A stretch of 5,114 nt of DNA from an uncultured Caulobacteraceae bacterium (GTDB taxonomy: Bacteria; Pseudomonadota; Alphaproteobacteria; Caulobacterales; Caulobacteraceae): the NCBI GenBank assembly GCA_937910255.1, contig CALEOQ010000175.1:1-5114 (forward strand). Direction: 5' to 3'. Position 1 is the stretch's first letter. Each line of letters starts with the position of its first letter. Positions 1 through 5,114 of this stretch are shown one piece after another. Both the position numbers and the translations under genes were made by a program. The notes beneath the pieces were generated by a model. The model was not told the DNA's origin and did not search any database. It saw only the letters and a list, made by a program, of their open reading frames with translations.

Positions 1-87
1 GGGGTAAGGGTAGTGCGGTTCTGATCGAGGTGAGCTGGCGGGTAGTGAGGGGGGGGCGGGGGGAGGGGTGGGGGTGTTTTTTTTTTG
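1..87. other. Low-complexity read noise outside the adapter
   Basis: This stretch is almost entirely G runs followed by a ten-base T run directly abutting the P7 adapter. Read on the opposite strand it is adapter, then poly-A, then C-rich noise, the usual pattern when an Illumina read runs off the end of a short fragment. It resembles none of the balanced high-GC coding sequence to its right. I treat it as non-biological; open frames crossing it are artefacts. Confidence 0.9.
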
Positions 88-151
88 CAAGCAGAAGACG
101 GCATACGAGGTTACGACGTGACTGGAGTTCAGACGTGTGCTCTTCCGATCT
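88..151 (+). other. Illumina P7 / read-2 sequencing adapter (contaminant)
   Basis: Positions 88-109 match the P7 flow-cell oligo through GCATACGAG. Positions 110-117 are eight bases where AT plus a six-base index normally sits (the expected AT reads GT here). Positions 118-151 match the multiplexing read-2 primer, from GTGACTGGAG to CTTCCGATCT. Identification rests on recall of the published oligos. Translating across it gives peptides such as GVQTCALPI and SSDVCSSDL, which are familiar adapter-derived 'hypothetical proteins'. Genomic sequence starts at 152. Confidence 0.97.
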
Positions 152-408
152 ACAGAACCGTCGTTCGCATCATGTCCGCCTCCGATTGGGGAAAGTGGTA
201 CATTCTAACAGCGGGGTTGGCCAGGGCGCGAAGGCCGGTGGGGCGCTCTGGATGGTCCGTGAGCAAGTTTGCGGCGCTCTGCGCCCAGCGGCTGGGCAGG
301 TTTTCCGCGCTGCCGCCTACCCACCGACCTCGGCGCCGGCCTAGGATGCCGGGACGAAGGTGCGCCGTCGGCGGCTTGAGCGATTCCCCCTGACTGAAGA
401 GCCCGCGA
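152..408. other. Gene-free leader before the first gene
   Basis: No coding region is convincing here. The only frames through it run in from the adapter and give arginine/proline-rich peptides with no recognisable domain. Roughly the first 60 bases (152-215) are less G/C-rich than the rest. A GATTC (GANTC-type methylation site) lies at 382-386, 22 bases before the start codon at 409. I found no promoter with acceptable -35/-10 spacing. The left edge is a library cut, so an upstream gene or promoter may simply be missing. Confidence 0.6.
396..401 (+). promoter_or_regulatory. Ribosome binding site for the SpeE-like gene
   Basis: GAAGAG ends seven bases before the ATG at 409. It is a modest Shine-Dalgarno match at good spacing and supports this start over the in-frame GTG at 436 or ATG at 445. 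Confidence 0.55.
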
Positions 409-1107
409 ATGTCCTTCGCCGAACTGGCCTACCACGTGACCCCGATGGGCGCGCTCAGTCTGAGGCGACGGCGGATGCTGGCCCTGGACATCGACGTGCT
501 GGAGGTGAAGCTCGGCGAGGACTTCCTGATGTCGAGCCTGTTCACCGCCGGCGAGCGCGCCCTGGCCCACCTGTCGATCGAGGCGGCGCCGGCCGGTGAC
601 CTCGATGTCCTCGTGGGTGGGCTTGGCCTTGGCTATACGGCCGCCGCGGCCCTGGATCATGAGCGGGTGCGCAGCCTGGCGGTGGTCGATGTTCTGGCCG
701 AGGTGATCGCCTGGCATCGGGACGGGCTGGTGGATCTCGGGCCGCGGTTGTCGAGCGATCCGCGTTGCGCCCTGATCGAGGGCGACTTCTTCGCCATGGC
801 CCGCAGCGGCGACCTGCCGGCGCCGGGCCGCTTCCACGTCATCGCCGTGGATATCGACCATTCGACTGAGGCCTGGCTGAACGCCAGCCACGGGGATCTC
901 TATGCCGAAGGCGGGCTCGCGAAGCTGGCCGCATGCCTCCATCCGGGCGGCGTGTTTGGCCTTTGGTCGGACGCCGCGCCGGACGAGGTCTTCCTGGCCC
1001 GCCTGCAGGGCGTCTTCGCCCGGGCCGACGCCGTGGTGGTGTCGTTCGACAATCCCCTGCGCGAGGCGACCGAGACCTGCACCATCTACCGCGCCTGGGT
1101 CGACTGA
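409..1107 (+). CDS. SpeE-like SAM-binding protein (spermidine synthase / methyltransferase fold)
   Basis: The 232-residue product has the Rossmann-type fold shared by spermidine synthases and class I methyltransferases. Visible motifs: GGLGLGYTA (70-78) after a hydrophobic strand is the glycine-rich nucleotide loop; D94 in VVDVLAEVI sits where the acidic ribose-binding residue is expected; EGDFF (124-128) matches the adenine-side acidic motif; DIDHS (148-152) replaces the D-x-x-D-P catalytic stretch of true spermidine synthases; LHPGGVFGLWSD follows. The N-terminal part (TPMGALSLRRRR, then VKLGEDFLMSSLFT) fits a family often labelled 'spermidine synthase' in actinobacteria and alphaproteobacteria whose substrate is, to my knowledge, unproven. 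It is shorter than typical SpeE (about 280-300 residues) and no speD or other polyamine gene lies nearby. It is probably cytoplasmic, with no signal peptide or membrane segment. Fold assignment is firm, function is not. Confidence 0.85.
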   Translation: MSFAELAYHVTPMGALSLRRRRMLALDIDVLEVKLGEDFLMSSLFTAGERALAHLSIEAAPAGDLDVLVGGLGLGYTAAAALDHERVRSLAVVDVLAEVIAWHRDGLVDLGPRLSSDPRCALIEGDFFAMARSGDLPAPGRFHVIAVDIDHSTEAWLNASHGDLYAEGGLAKLAACLHPGGVFGLWSDAAPDEVFLARLQGVFARADAVVVSFDNPLREATETCTIYRAWVD

Positions 1108-1125
1108 GCCGGGGCTGCCGAACTC

Positions 1126-1150
1126 CGGGGCGGAATCGGTTTCCACCCCG
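1126..1150 (+). terminator. Hairpin downstream of the SpeE-like gene, possible terminator
   Basis: CGGGG (1126-1130) pairs with CCCCG (1146-1150). After one C/A mismatch, GGAA (1132-1135) pairs with TTCC (1141-1144), leaving a five-base loop at 1136-1140. It begins 18 bases after the stop codon. No T tract follows, so it is not a classical intrinsic terminator; it could be a pause, a 3'-end stabiliser, or chance in G/C-rich DNA. A competing shorter hairpin uses its right arm (1146-1150 with 1156-1160). Confidence 0.35.
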
Positions 1151-1213
1151 CCGGGCGGGGGCTATGACGAGCCGACGGGCGACGGCGCGCTTTCAGGCCG
1201 CGCCCAATGGCAT

Positions 1214-1221
1214 GAGGAGAG
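1214..1221 (+). promoter_or_regulatory. Ribosome binding site deciding the GTG start of the GT2 gene
   Basis: GAGGAGAG contains AGGAG five bases before GTG at 1225. This strong Shine-Dalgarno match is the main reason to accept the GTG start, because no ATG lies at comparable spacing in this frame. Confidence 0.75.
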
Positions 1222-1224
1222 GGC

Positions 1225-1995
1225 GTGGAGCAGCAGAGCGACACCGGCGGTCCGGCCGCGACTGTGACGAAGACTCCGGTCCTGTCCCTGGTCATCGCCG
1301 TGCTCAACGAGGCCGAGAACGTCGAGGCGGTGACCGCCGACTGTCTGAACCAGCTTGCGGGAGTCAGTCCCCTGGAGATCGTCTTCGTCGATGACGGCTC
1401 CACCGACGCCACCGCCGAGGTGATCCTGGGGCTGGCCGCCCGTCATCCGGAGATCCGGCTGGTCGCCCATGACCGCCGCTGCGGCAAGTCGCAGGCCGTG
1501 CGCACGGGCGTCGCCGCCGCCCGCGCCCCCTGGATCGGCACCCTGGACGGCGACGGCCAGAATACGCCCGGCGATCTCGCCGACATGCTGGCCCTGGCCC
1601 TGGCGGCGCAAGGGCAAAGACCCCTGGTGGCCGGCGTCCGGGTGCGCCGCGACGACCCCTGGCCGCGCCTGGTGGCCACGCGCCTGGCCAACGGCTTCCG
1701 CGCCGCGGTGCTGGGTGATCACTGTCCGGACACCGGCTGCGGCGTGAAGCTGTTCGGCCGCGAGGACTTCCTGCGGCTGCCCTGCTTCGAGGGGATGCAC
1801 CGCTTCCTGCCGGCCCTGTTCCAGTCCTATGGGCATCCGCTGATCAACCATCCGGTCACCCATCACGCCCGGCTGCATGGCCAGTCCAAGTACACCAATC
1901 TCGGCCGCGCCGTGGTCGGCGTCGGTGACATGCTCGGCGTGATCTGGCTGAAGAGCCGGATCCAGGCGCCGCGCGTCTCCGAGCGTCGCCCGTGA
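1225..1995 (+). CDS. Family 2 glycosyltransferase, polyprenyl-phosphate sugar synthase type
   Basis: The 256-residue protein resembles dolichyl-phosphate mannosyltransferase (DPM1) and ArnC-type enzymes, which move a sugar from a nucleotide donor onto a polyprenyl phosphate at the inner face of the membrane. Motifs in order: SLVIAVLNEAENV (21-33), the GT-A opening strand; VDDGSTD (55-61), nucleotide binding; DGDGQN (108-113), the D-x-D metal site; GVRVRRDD (137-144); DTGCGVKLF (169-177); MHRFLPALF (191-199); and H-G-Q-S-K-Y (218-223) ahead of the C-terminal helix. The two membrane helices at the C-terminus of ArnC-like proteins are absent, so it is the short, peripheral form. Its stop overlaps the next start by four bases (GTGA), implying translational coupling with the ArnT-like gene. 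The sugar donor cannot be read from sequence. Class assignment is high confidence; an exact gene symbol is not justified. Confidence 0.92.
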   Translation: MEQQSDTGGPAATVTKTPVLSLVIAVLNEAENVEAVTADCLNQLAGVSPLEIVFVDDGSTDATAEVILGLAARHPEIRLVAHDRRCGKSQAVRTGVAAARAPWIGTLDGDGQNTPGDLADMLALALAAQGQRPLVAGVRVRRDDPWPRLVATRLANGFRAAVLGDHCPDTGCGVKLFGREDFLRLPCFEGMHRFLPALFQSYGHPLINHPVTHHARLHGQSKYTNLGRAVVGVGDMLGVIWLKSRIQAPRVSERRP

Positions 1996-3662
1996 CGTCA
2001 GGCGCCGCAGATCGCATGGGCCTGCGCGAGGGCCTGCTGCTGCTGTTCGCAGCCCTCGTCCTGCTGGTTCCGGGCCTGACCAGCCTGCCGCCGGTGGACC
2101 GTGACGAGTCCCGCTATGCGGTGGCCACCACCCAGATGCTGGCGACCGGCGACTATGTGGACATCCGCTTCCAGGATCAGCCGCGCTATCTGCAGCCGGC
2201 GGGCGTCTACTGGCTCCAGGCCCTCAGCGCCGGCGCCTTCACCGAGCCGGAGGCGCGCCAGATCTGGGCCTTCCGGCTGCCGTCCCTCGTCGCCGCCCTG
2301 GCCGCGTCGCTGATCACCGGCTTCATGGCCAGCCTGTGGTTCGGCCGCTGGGCCGGCCTGCTGGCGGGCCTCATGCTGGCGGCCTGCATGTCCCTGGGCT
2401 TCGAGGCGCGGATCGCCAAGACCGACGCCTCGCTGCTGGCCGCTGTGACCATCGCCCAGTTCGCCTTCATGCGGGTCTATGTCGGGGCGGCCCGCTCGCG
2501 CTGGCCCGTCCTGGTCTTCTGGATCGCGCTGGGCGTCGGCATGATGCTCAAGGGGCCGATCATCCTGATCGTCGTCGGCTTGGGCGCGCTCGCCCTGGCG
2601 GCCTGGGATCGCAGCCTGGCGCGGCTCAAGCCCCTGCAGCCGCTCTGGGGCCTGCCGCTCGCCCTGCTGGTCGCGGCCCCCTGGTATGTGATGATCGGCC
2701 TGGCCACAGACGGCGATTTCTTCCGCGTGGCGATCGGCGACAACCTGCTGCACAAGGTGGGGACCAGCCAGCAGTCCCACGGTGGGCCGATCGGCTATCA
2801 CCTGATGGGGTTCGCCCTGACCTTCTGGCCCGGCGCCCTGCTGGCGGCCCTGGCCGTCCCGTTCGCCTGGCGCGAGCGGGCGCGGCCGGAGATCCGTTTC
2901 CTGATCTGCTGGATCGTCCCGGCCTGGCTGGTCTTCGAGCTGGTCTCCACCAAGCTGCCCCACTATGTCCTGCCGGTCTTCCCGGCCATCGCCACCTTGA
3001 CGGCGGCGGCGGTCACGGCGCAGCGGCCCGCCGCCGGGCGGGTGCAGAAGGTGTTGTTCGGCCTCGTCCTGCTGCTCTGGCTGGCGGTGAGCCTGGCGGT
3101 GAGCGCCATGGCCCCATTTGGGATCTGGACCTATGAGGCGCGGATCGACGTGTTGGCCGTGATCCTGGCGGCGGGCGCCGTCGTGGCGGTCGGCGCGGTC
3201 GTCTGGCGGGTCCTGGCCGGGCGGCCAGACCAGGCGGTGCTGGCCGGCGTCGTGGCCGCCATCCTGGTGACCAGCAACACCTATGGCTACGCCCTGCCGC
3301 GGCTGGAAAGCCTGTGGCTGAGCCCGCAGATCGTCGCCCAGGCCCGCGCCGCTGCGCCGGGCTGTGCGTCGCCGCTGATCATCAGCGCGCCCTATCACGA
3401 GCCCAGCATGGTGTTCCTCAACGGGCCGGGACGCACGCGTCTGACGCCGACGCCAGAGGCGGCGGCCGAAGCGCTGGCCCAGGGGGCAGACTGCGCCGTC
3501 GCCGTCATCGGCGCGCCGGAAACGCCCGCCTTCCTGGCCCGCGCCGGCGCGCTCGGCCTGTCGCTCCAGCCGGCGGGCCAGGTGACCGGCCAGAACTATT
3601 CCGACGGCGAGGATCTCGATCTCACCCTGTTCGTGGCCGGGGAGGGCGACCTTGCCCCCTGA
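1992..3662 (+). CDS. ArnT/PMT-like integral-membrane glycosyltransferase
   Basis: The 556-residue polytopic protein is of the ArnT / protein O-mannosyltransferase superfamily (GT83/GT39-like, GT-C fold), which uses polyprenyl-phosphate sugars to modify lipid A or other acceptors on the periplasmic side. A first membrane helix (about 13-32) precedes the luminal-loop motif DRDESRY (36-42), whose D-E pair is the family's catalytic acid site. QMLATGDYVDIRF and YLQPAGVYWLQ (66-76) follow, the latter equivalent to the K-P-x-x-Y-W region. About ten further hydrophobic stretches come next, with STKLPHYVLPVFP (319-331) matching the conserved S-K-L-P-x-Y motif. Residues from about 437 onward form a hydrophilic, presumably periplasmic domain. 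The usual lysine before the proline at 69 is glutamine. The GTG at 1992 overlaps the preceding stop; ATG at 2016 is an alternative start, and neither has a strong ribosome site. Lipid A is a plausible acceptor but unproven. Confidence 0.9.
   Translation: MTSGAADRMGLREGLLLLFAALVLLVPGLTSLPPVDRDESRYAVATTQMLATGDYVDIRFQDQPRYLQPAGVYWLQALSAGAFTEPEARQIWAFRLPSLVAALAASLITGFMASLWFGRWAGLLAGLMLAACMSLGFEARIAKTDASLLAAVTIAQFAFMRVYVGAARSRWPVLVFWIALGVGMMLKGPIILIVVGLGALALAAWDRSLARLKPLQPLWGLPLALLVAAPWYVMIGLATDGDFFRVAIGDNLLHKVGTSQQSHGGPIGYHLMGFALTFWPGALLAALAVPFAWRERARPEIRFLICWIVPAWLVFELVSTKLPHYVLPVFPAIATLTAAAVTAQRPAAGRVQKVLFGLVLLLWLAVSLAVSAMAPFGIWTYEARIDVLAVILAAGAVVAVGAVVWRVLAGRPDQAVLAGVVAAILVTSNTYGYALPRLESLWLSPQIVAQARAAAPGCASPLIISAPYHEPSMVFLNGPGRTRLTPTPEAAAEALAQGADCAVAVIGAPETPAFLARAGALGLSLQPAGQVTGQNYSDGEDLDLTLFVAGEGDLAP
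3639..3646 (+). promoter_or_regulatory. Ribosome binding site deciding the TTG start of the VTT gene
   Basis: GGGGAGGG, inside the end of the ArnT-like gene, places GGAGG six bases before TTG at 3652. It favours the rare TTG start over the in-frame GTG at 3688. Confidence 0.7.
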
Positions 3663-4329
3663 TCAGGGCCCCCGCCGCCGCACGGTCGTGGCGGCGCTGG
3701 CGGTCCTGTCCCTGGTCACCCTGCTGGGGTTCGCAGCGCCGCTGCTGCCCCTGGGCGACGCCGAGGCCCTGGCCCAGACCGTGGACCGGATGAATGATGG
3801 CCCGCTGGCGCCGCTGTTCGGGGTGGCGATCTTCGCGGGCCTCGCCACCATCGGCGTGCCGCAGTTTGTCCTGATCAGCGCCCTGGTCCTGGTCTTCGGC
3901 CCCTGGGCCGGCTTCGCCTACAGCTGGACCGGCAAGATGATCGCCTGCGCCATGGGCTTCTTCGTCGGCCGCCGGTTCGGGGCGCAGCTGGTCGCCCAGT
4001 ACCAGTCGCCCTCCCTGGCGGCCTTCATGGCTGGCCTCGCCCGCCAGGGGTTCTGGGTCAGCGCCGGAATCCGCCTGGCGCCCACCGTCCCCTCGGTGGT
4101 GATCAACATCGCCGCCGGCGCCACGCCCATCGGCTTCTGGCCCTTCATCGCCGGGGCGGGCGTCGGCAGCCTGCCCAAGATGGCGCTGATGGTGTTCGGC
4201 GGCGCGGCCATGATCGAGGCCCTGCGCACCGGCCGCGCGGCGGCCTGGGGTGGGGTCCTTCTGGCGATCCTTCTGTTTGGCCTGATGGCCCTGGGCGTGC
4301 GCGCCTGGCGGGCCCGTCGGCTGGGCTGA
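3652..4329 (+). CDS. VTT-domain (TVP38/TMEM64, DedA superfamily) membrane protein
   Basis: The 225-residue protein carries the VTT (SNARE-associated Golgi) domain. A basic N-terminus (PRRRT) leads into a membrane helix (about 11-34). The core follows: a re-entrant-like hydrophobic stretch with GVPQFVLISALVLVFGPWAG (68-87), FVGRRFG (104-110), the conserved arginine stretch RLAPTVPSVVIN (141-152), AAGATPIGFWPF (154-165) and GVGSLPKM (170-177). A final helix (about 198-218) ends in an R/K-rich tail. Length and motif order fit intact family members. Bacterial DedA-superfamily proteins have been shown to take part in undecaprenyl-phosphate transport; VTT/TVP38 members are related but mostly uncharacterised. 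The start overlaps the ArnT-like gene by 11 bases, implying co-translation and a shared pathway. Lipid translocation is inference; membership of the family is firm. Confidence 0.9.
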   Translation: MPPDQGPRRRTVVAALAVLSLVTLLGFAAPLLPLGDAEALAQTVDRMNDGPLAPLFGVAIFAGLATIGVPQFVLISALVLVFGPWAGFAYSWTGKMIACAMGFFVGRRFGAQLVAQYQSPSLAAFMAGLARQGFWVSAGIRLAPTVPSVVINIAAGATPIGFWPFIAGAGVGSLPKMALMVFGGAAMIEALRTGRAAAWGGVLLAILLFGLMALGVRAWRARRLG

Positions 4330-4331
4330 CT

Positions 4332-4367
4332 TTGCATAAGGCGACGACAGTCCCTAGATTCTCCCGA
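4332..4367 (+). promoter_or_regulatory. Putative promoter giving a leaderless Gre-like mRNA
   Basis: TTGCAT (4332-4337) and TAGATT (4355-4360) are separated by 17 bases, a standard sigma-70 spacing. They match the consensus at three of six and four of six positions. The -10 ends six bases before the ATG, so the expected transcription start falls on or next to the A at 4367. No Shine-Dalgarno sequence precedes the ATG, consistent with a leaderless message. GATTC (4357-4361), a GANTC site, overlaps the -10 element. Confidence 0.5.
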
Positions 4368-4846
4368 TGAGCGTCGCCTTCACCCGAGAGGAAGATTACG
4401 AGTCCCAGGCTGCTGACCTGCCGGACCGTCCGATTTCCACCCACGCCAATCTGGTCACCGCCAGCGGTCTGGCCGCCATCGAGGCCGAACTCGCCCAGGC
4501 CCGCGCCGCCTATGGCGCGGCCCAGCAGCAGGGCGGGGTCAGCGTCGATCGCACAGCGATGGCCAGGGCCACCCGCGACCTGCGCTACTGGTCGGCCCGC
4601 CGGGCCAGCGCCCAGCTCACCGAGCCCGAACCGGAGGCTGACAAGGTCCAGTTCGGCCGCGTCGTGGAACTGGAGCGCGAGGATGGACGCCGCCAGACCT
4701 TCCGCATCGTCGGCGAGGACGAGGCCCAGCCGGGGCAGGGGAGCATCTCCTATGTGTCCCCCATCGCCCGGGCCCTGATGGGCCGCAGCGTCGGCGACGT
4801 GGCGCTGGTGAACGGCGCCGAGGTCGAGGTGATCGCCGTCCGCTAG
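4367..4846 (+). CDS. GreA/GreB-family transcription elongation factor-like protein
   Basis: The 159-residue protein has a charged N-terminal extension (1-20, then PISTHANLVTASG), a two-helix coiled coil (about 35-84: IEAELAQARAAY outward and ATRDLRYWSARRASAQL back) and a C-terminal FKBP-like domain with FGRVVEL (96-102), GRRQTFRIVGEDEA (107-120) and the signature ISYVSPIARALMGRSVGDV (127-145). Gre factors insert the coiled coil into the RNA polymerase secondary channel and promote transcript cleavage in backtracked complexes. The tip, which in GreA/GreB carries D-L-S-E-N-A-x-Y-type acidic residues, here reads QQQGGVSVDRTAM (53-65) with a single acidic residue, so cleavage activity is doubtful. 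It may be a Gre-like factor that binds polymerase without stimulating cleavage. It is apparently a separate transcription unit from the upstream membrane genes. Confidence 0.88.
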   Translation: MSVAFTREEDYESQAADLPDRPISTHANLVTASGLAAIEAELAQARAAYGAAQQQGGVSVDRTAMARATRDLRYWSARRASAQLTEPEPEADKVQFGRVVELEREDGRRQTFRIVGEDEAQPGQGSISYVSPIARALMGRSVGDVALVNGAEVEVIAVR

Positions 4847-4898
4847 GCCCTGCGGATAACTCCGGTCGGGGACCACGAATTCCTCTGTCGCCTGAGGG

Positions 4899-4920
4899 GC
4901 TTGGGTGCTAACGCTCAAGC
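4899..4920 (+). terminator. Weak hairpin after the Gre-like gene, possible terminator
   Basis: GCTTGGGTG (4899-4907) can pair with CGCTCAAGC (4912-4920) around a CTAA loop: nine pairs, two of them G-U. It lies 52 bases past the stop codon and has no T tract, so intrinsic termination is only a possibility. The rest of 4847-4970 shows no gene on either strand and is markedly more A-rich from 4921. Confidence 0.35.
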
Positions 4921-4970
4921 TTCAACAGGAAAAATAACGACAACCAACTTGCTATCCGCAGGCGTCACCG

Positions 4971-5028
4971 AGATCGGAAGAGCGACACGTAGGAATAGTG
5001 GCTAGATCTCGGTAGACGCCTTACAATC
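4971..5028 (-). other. Illumina read-1/P5 adapter, error-rich copy (contaminant)
   Basis: AGATCGGAAGAGCG opens a 58-base stretch that follows the reverse complement of the Illumina P5/read-1 adapter: AGATCGGAAGAGCG, then TAGATCTCGGT intact, with about a dozen substitutions between and after. An A-rich run follows at 5029-5044, as in adapter read-through. Genomic sequence therefore ends at about 4970. Confidence 0.93.
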
Positions 5029-5055
5029 AAAAAATACACAAATACTTCGACCACA

Positions 5056-5105
5056 CGAGCGTCGTAGAGAATACGAGTGTAGATCTAGATGGTCGCCTGA
5101 GCTTT
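5056..5105 (-). other. Second degraded copy of the P5/read-1 adapter
   Basis: GAGCGTCGT (5057-5065), GAGTGTAGATCT (5075-5086) and GGTCGCC (5091-5097) occur in the order and approximate spacing of the same adapter as at 4971, with errors in between. This is probably noise-level sequence from a second read stacked on the contig end. Confidence 0.75.
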
Positions 5106-5114
5106 ATAACAAAA

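Noticed and set aside
163..177. GTTC-N7-GTCC resembling an alphaproteobacterial LexA box (GTTC-N7-GTTC)
   Set aside because: The second half-site has a mismatch, it is over 230 bases from the nearest start codon, and the adjacent gene is not a typical SOS gene.
30..393. Overlapping + strand frames giving about 100-residue proteins at the left end
   Set aside because: Their N-terminal portions are translations of the Illumina adapter and homopolymer noise; the remainder is arginine/proline-rich without a domain.
205..1146. 313-codon open frame on the minus strand opposite the SpeE-like gene
   Set aside because: No recognisable domain, composition is antisense-like (R/G/H/Q/P-rich), and the + strand frame has clear family motifs.
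1998..3398. Long open frame on the minus strand (466 codons)
   Set aside because: It lies wholly opposite the ArnT-like gene and its product is a low-complexity G/Q/R/D/H-rich chain with no domain, as expected from the complement of G/C-rich coding DNA.
4877..4882. GAATTC mistaken for a GANTC methylation site
   Set aside because: It is a six-base EcoRI-type sequence and does not contain GANTC.
4145..4918. 257-codon minus-strand frame with a TTG start across the VTT and Gre-like genes
   Set aside because: It runs antisense to two well-supported genes; its product is G/A/R/P-rich with no family motifs.
5029..5114. A/T-rich tail as a possible horizontally acquired or regulatory segment
   Set aside because: It contains a second decayed adapter copy and A-rich run-off, so its base composition is technical.

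Overview
The window is a high-GC bacterial contig (G/C-rich third codon positions in every gene) flanked on both ends by sequencing-library artefact. Gene content suggests an alphaproteobacterium, most likely of the Caulobacterales (Caulobacter/Phenylobacterium/Brevundimonas type). The grounds are the codon use, the style of the short GreA/GreB-like protein, and a GANTC (CcrM-type) site lying in a promoter. The assignment is inference: no rRNA or other phylogenetic marker is present.

Layout: 1-87 is G-rich and poly-T read noise, and 88-151 is an Illumina P7/read-2 adapter. 152-408 holds no gene I can support. All genes are on the + strand. 409-1107 encodes a SpeE-like (spermidine-synthase-fold) SAM-binding protein. 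After a 117-base gap containing a hairpin comes a tight three-gene unit with overlapping ends: a family 2 glycosyltransferase of the dolichyl/undecaprenyl-phosphate sugar synthase type (1225-1995, GTG start), an ArnT/PMT-like integral-membrane glycosyltransferase (1992-3662), and a VTT/DedA-superfamily membrane protein (3652-4329, TTG start). A 37-base gap carries a plausible promoter for a GreA/GreB-like protein (4367-4846) that appears to be leaderless. 4847-4970 has no gene, only a weak hairpin. 4971-5028 and about 5056-5105 are two degraded copies of the other Illumina adapter.

Functional reading: the three-gene unit looks like a carrier-lipid-linked sugar pathway. The cytoplasmic GT2 enzyme would load a sugar on a polyprenyl phosphate, the ArnT-like enzyme would transfer it to an acceptor on the periplasmic side, and the VTT protein may move a lipid across the membrane (either the charged carrier or the spent polyprenyl phosphate). 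The sugar and acceptor cannot be read from sequence. The contig ends are technical, so nothing should be inferred about gene order beyond 152-4970.
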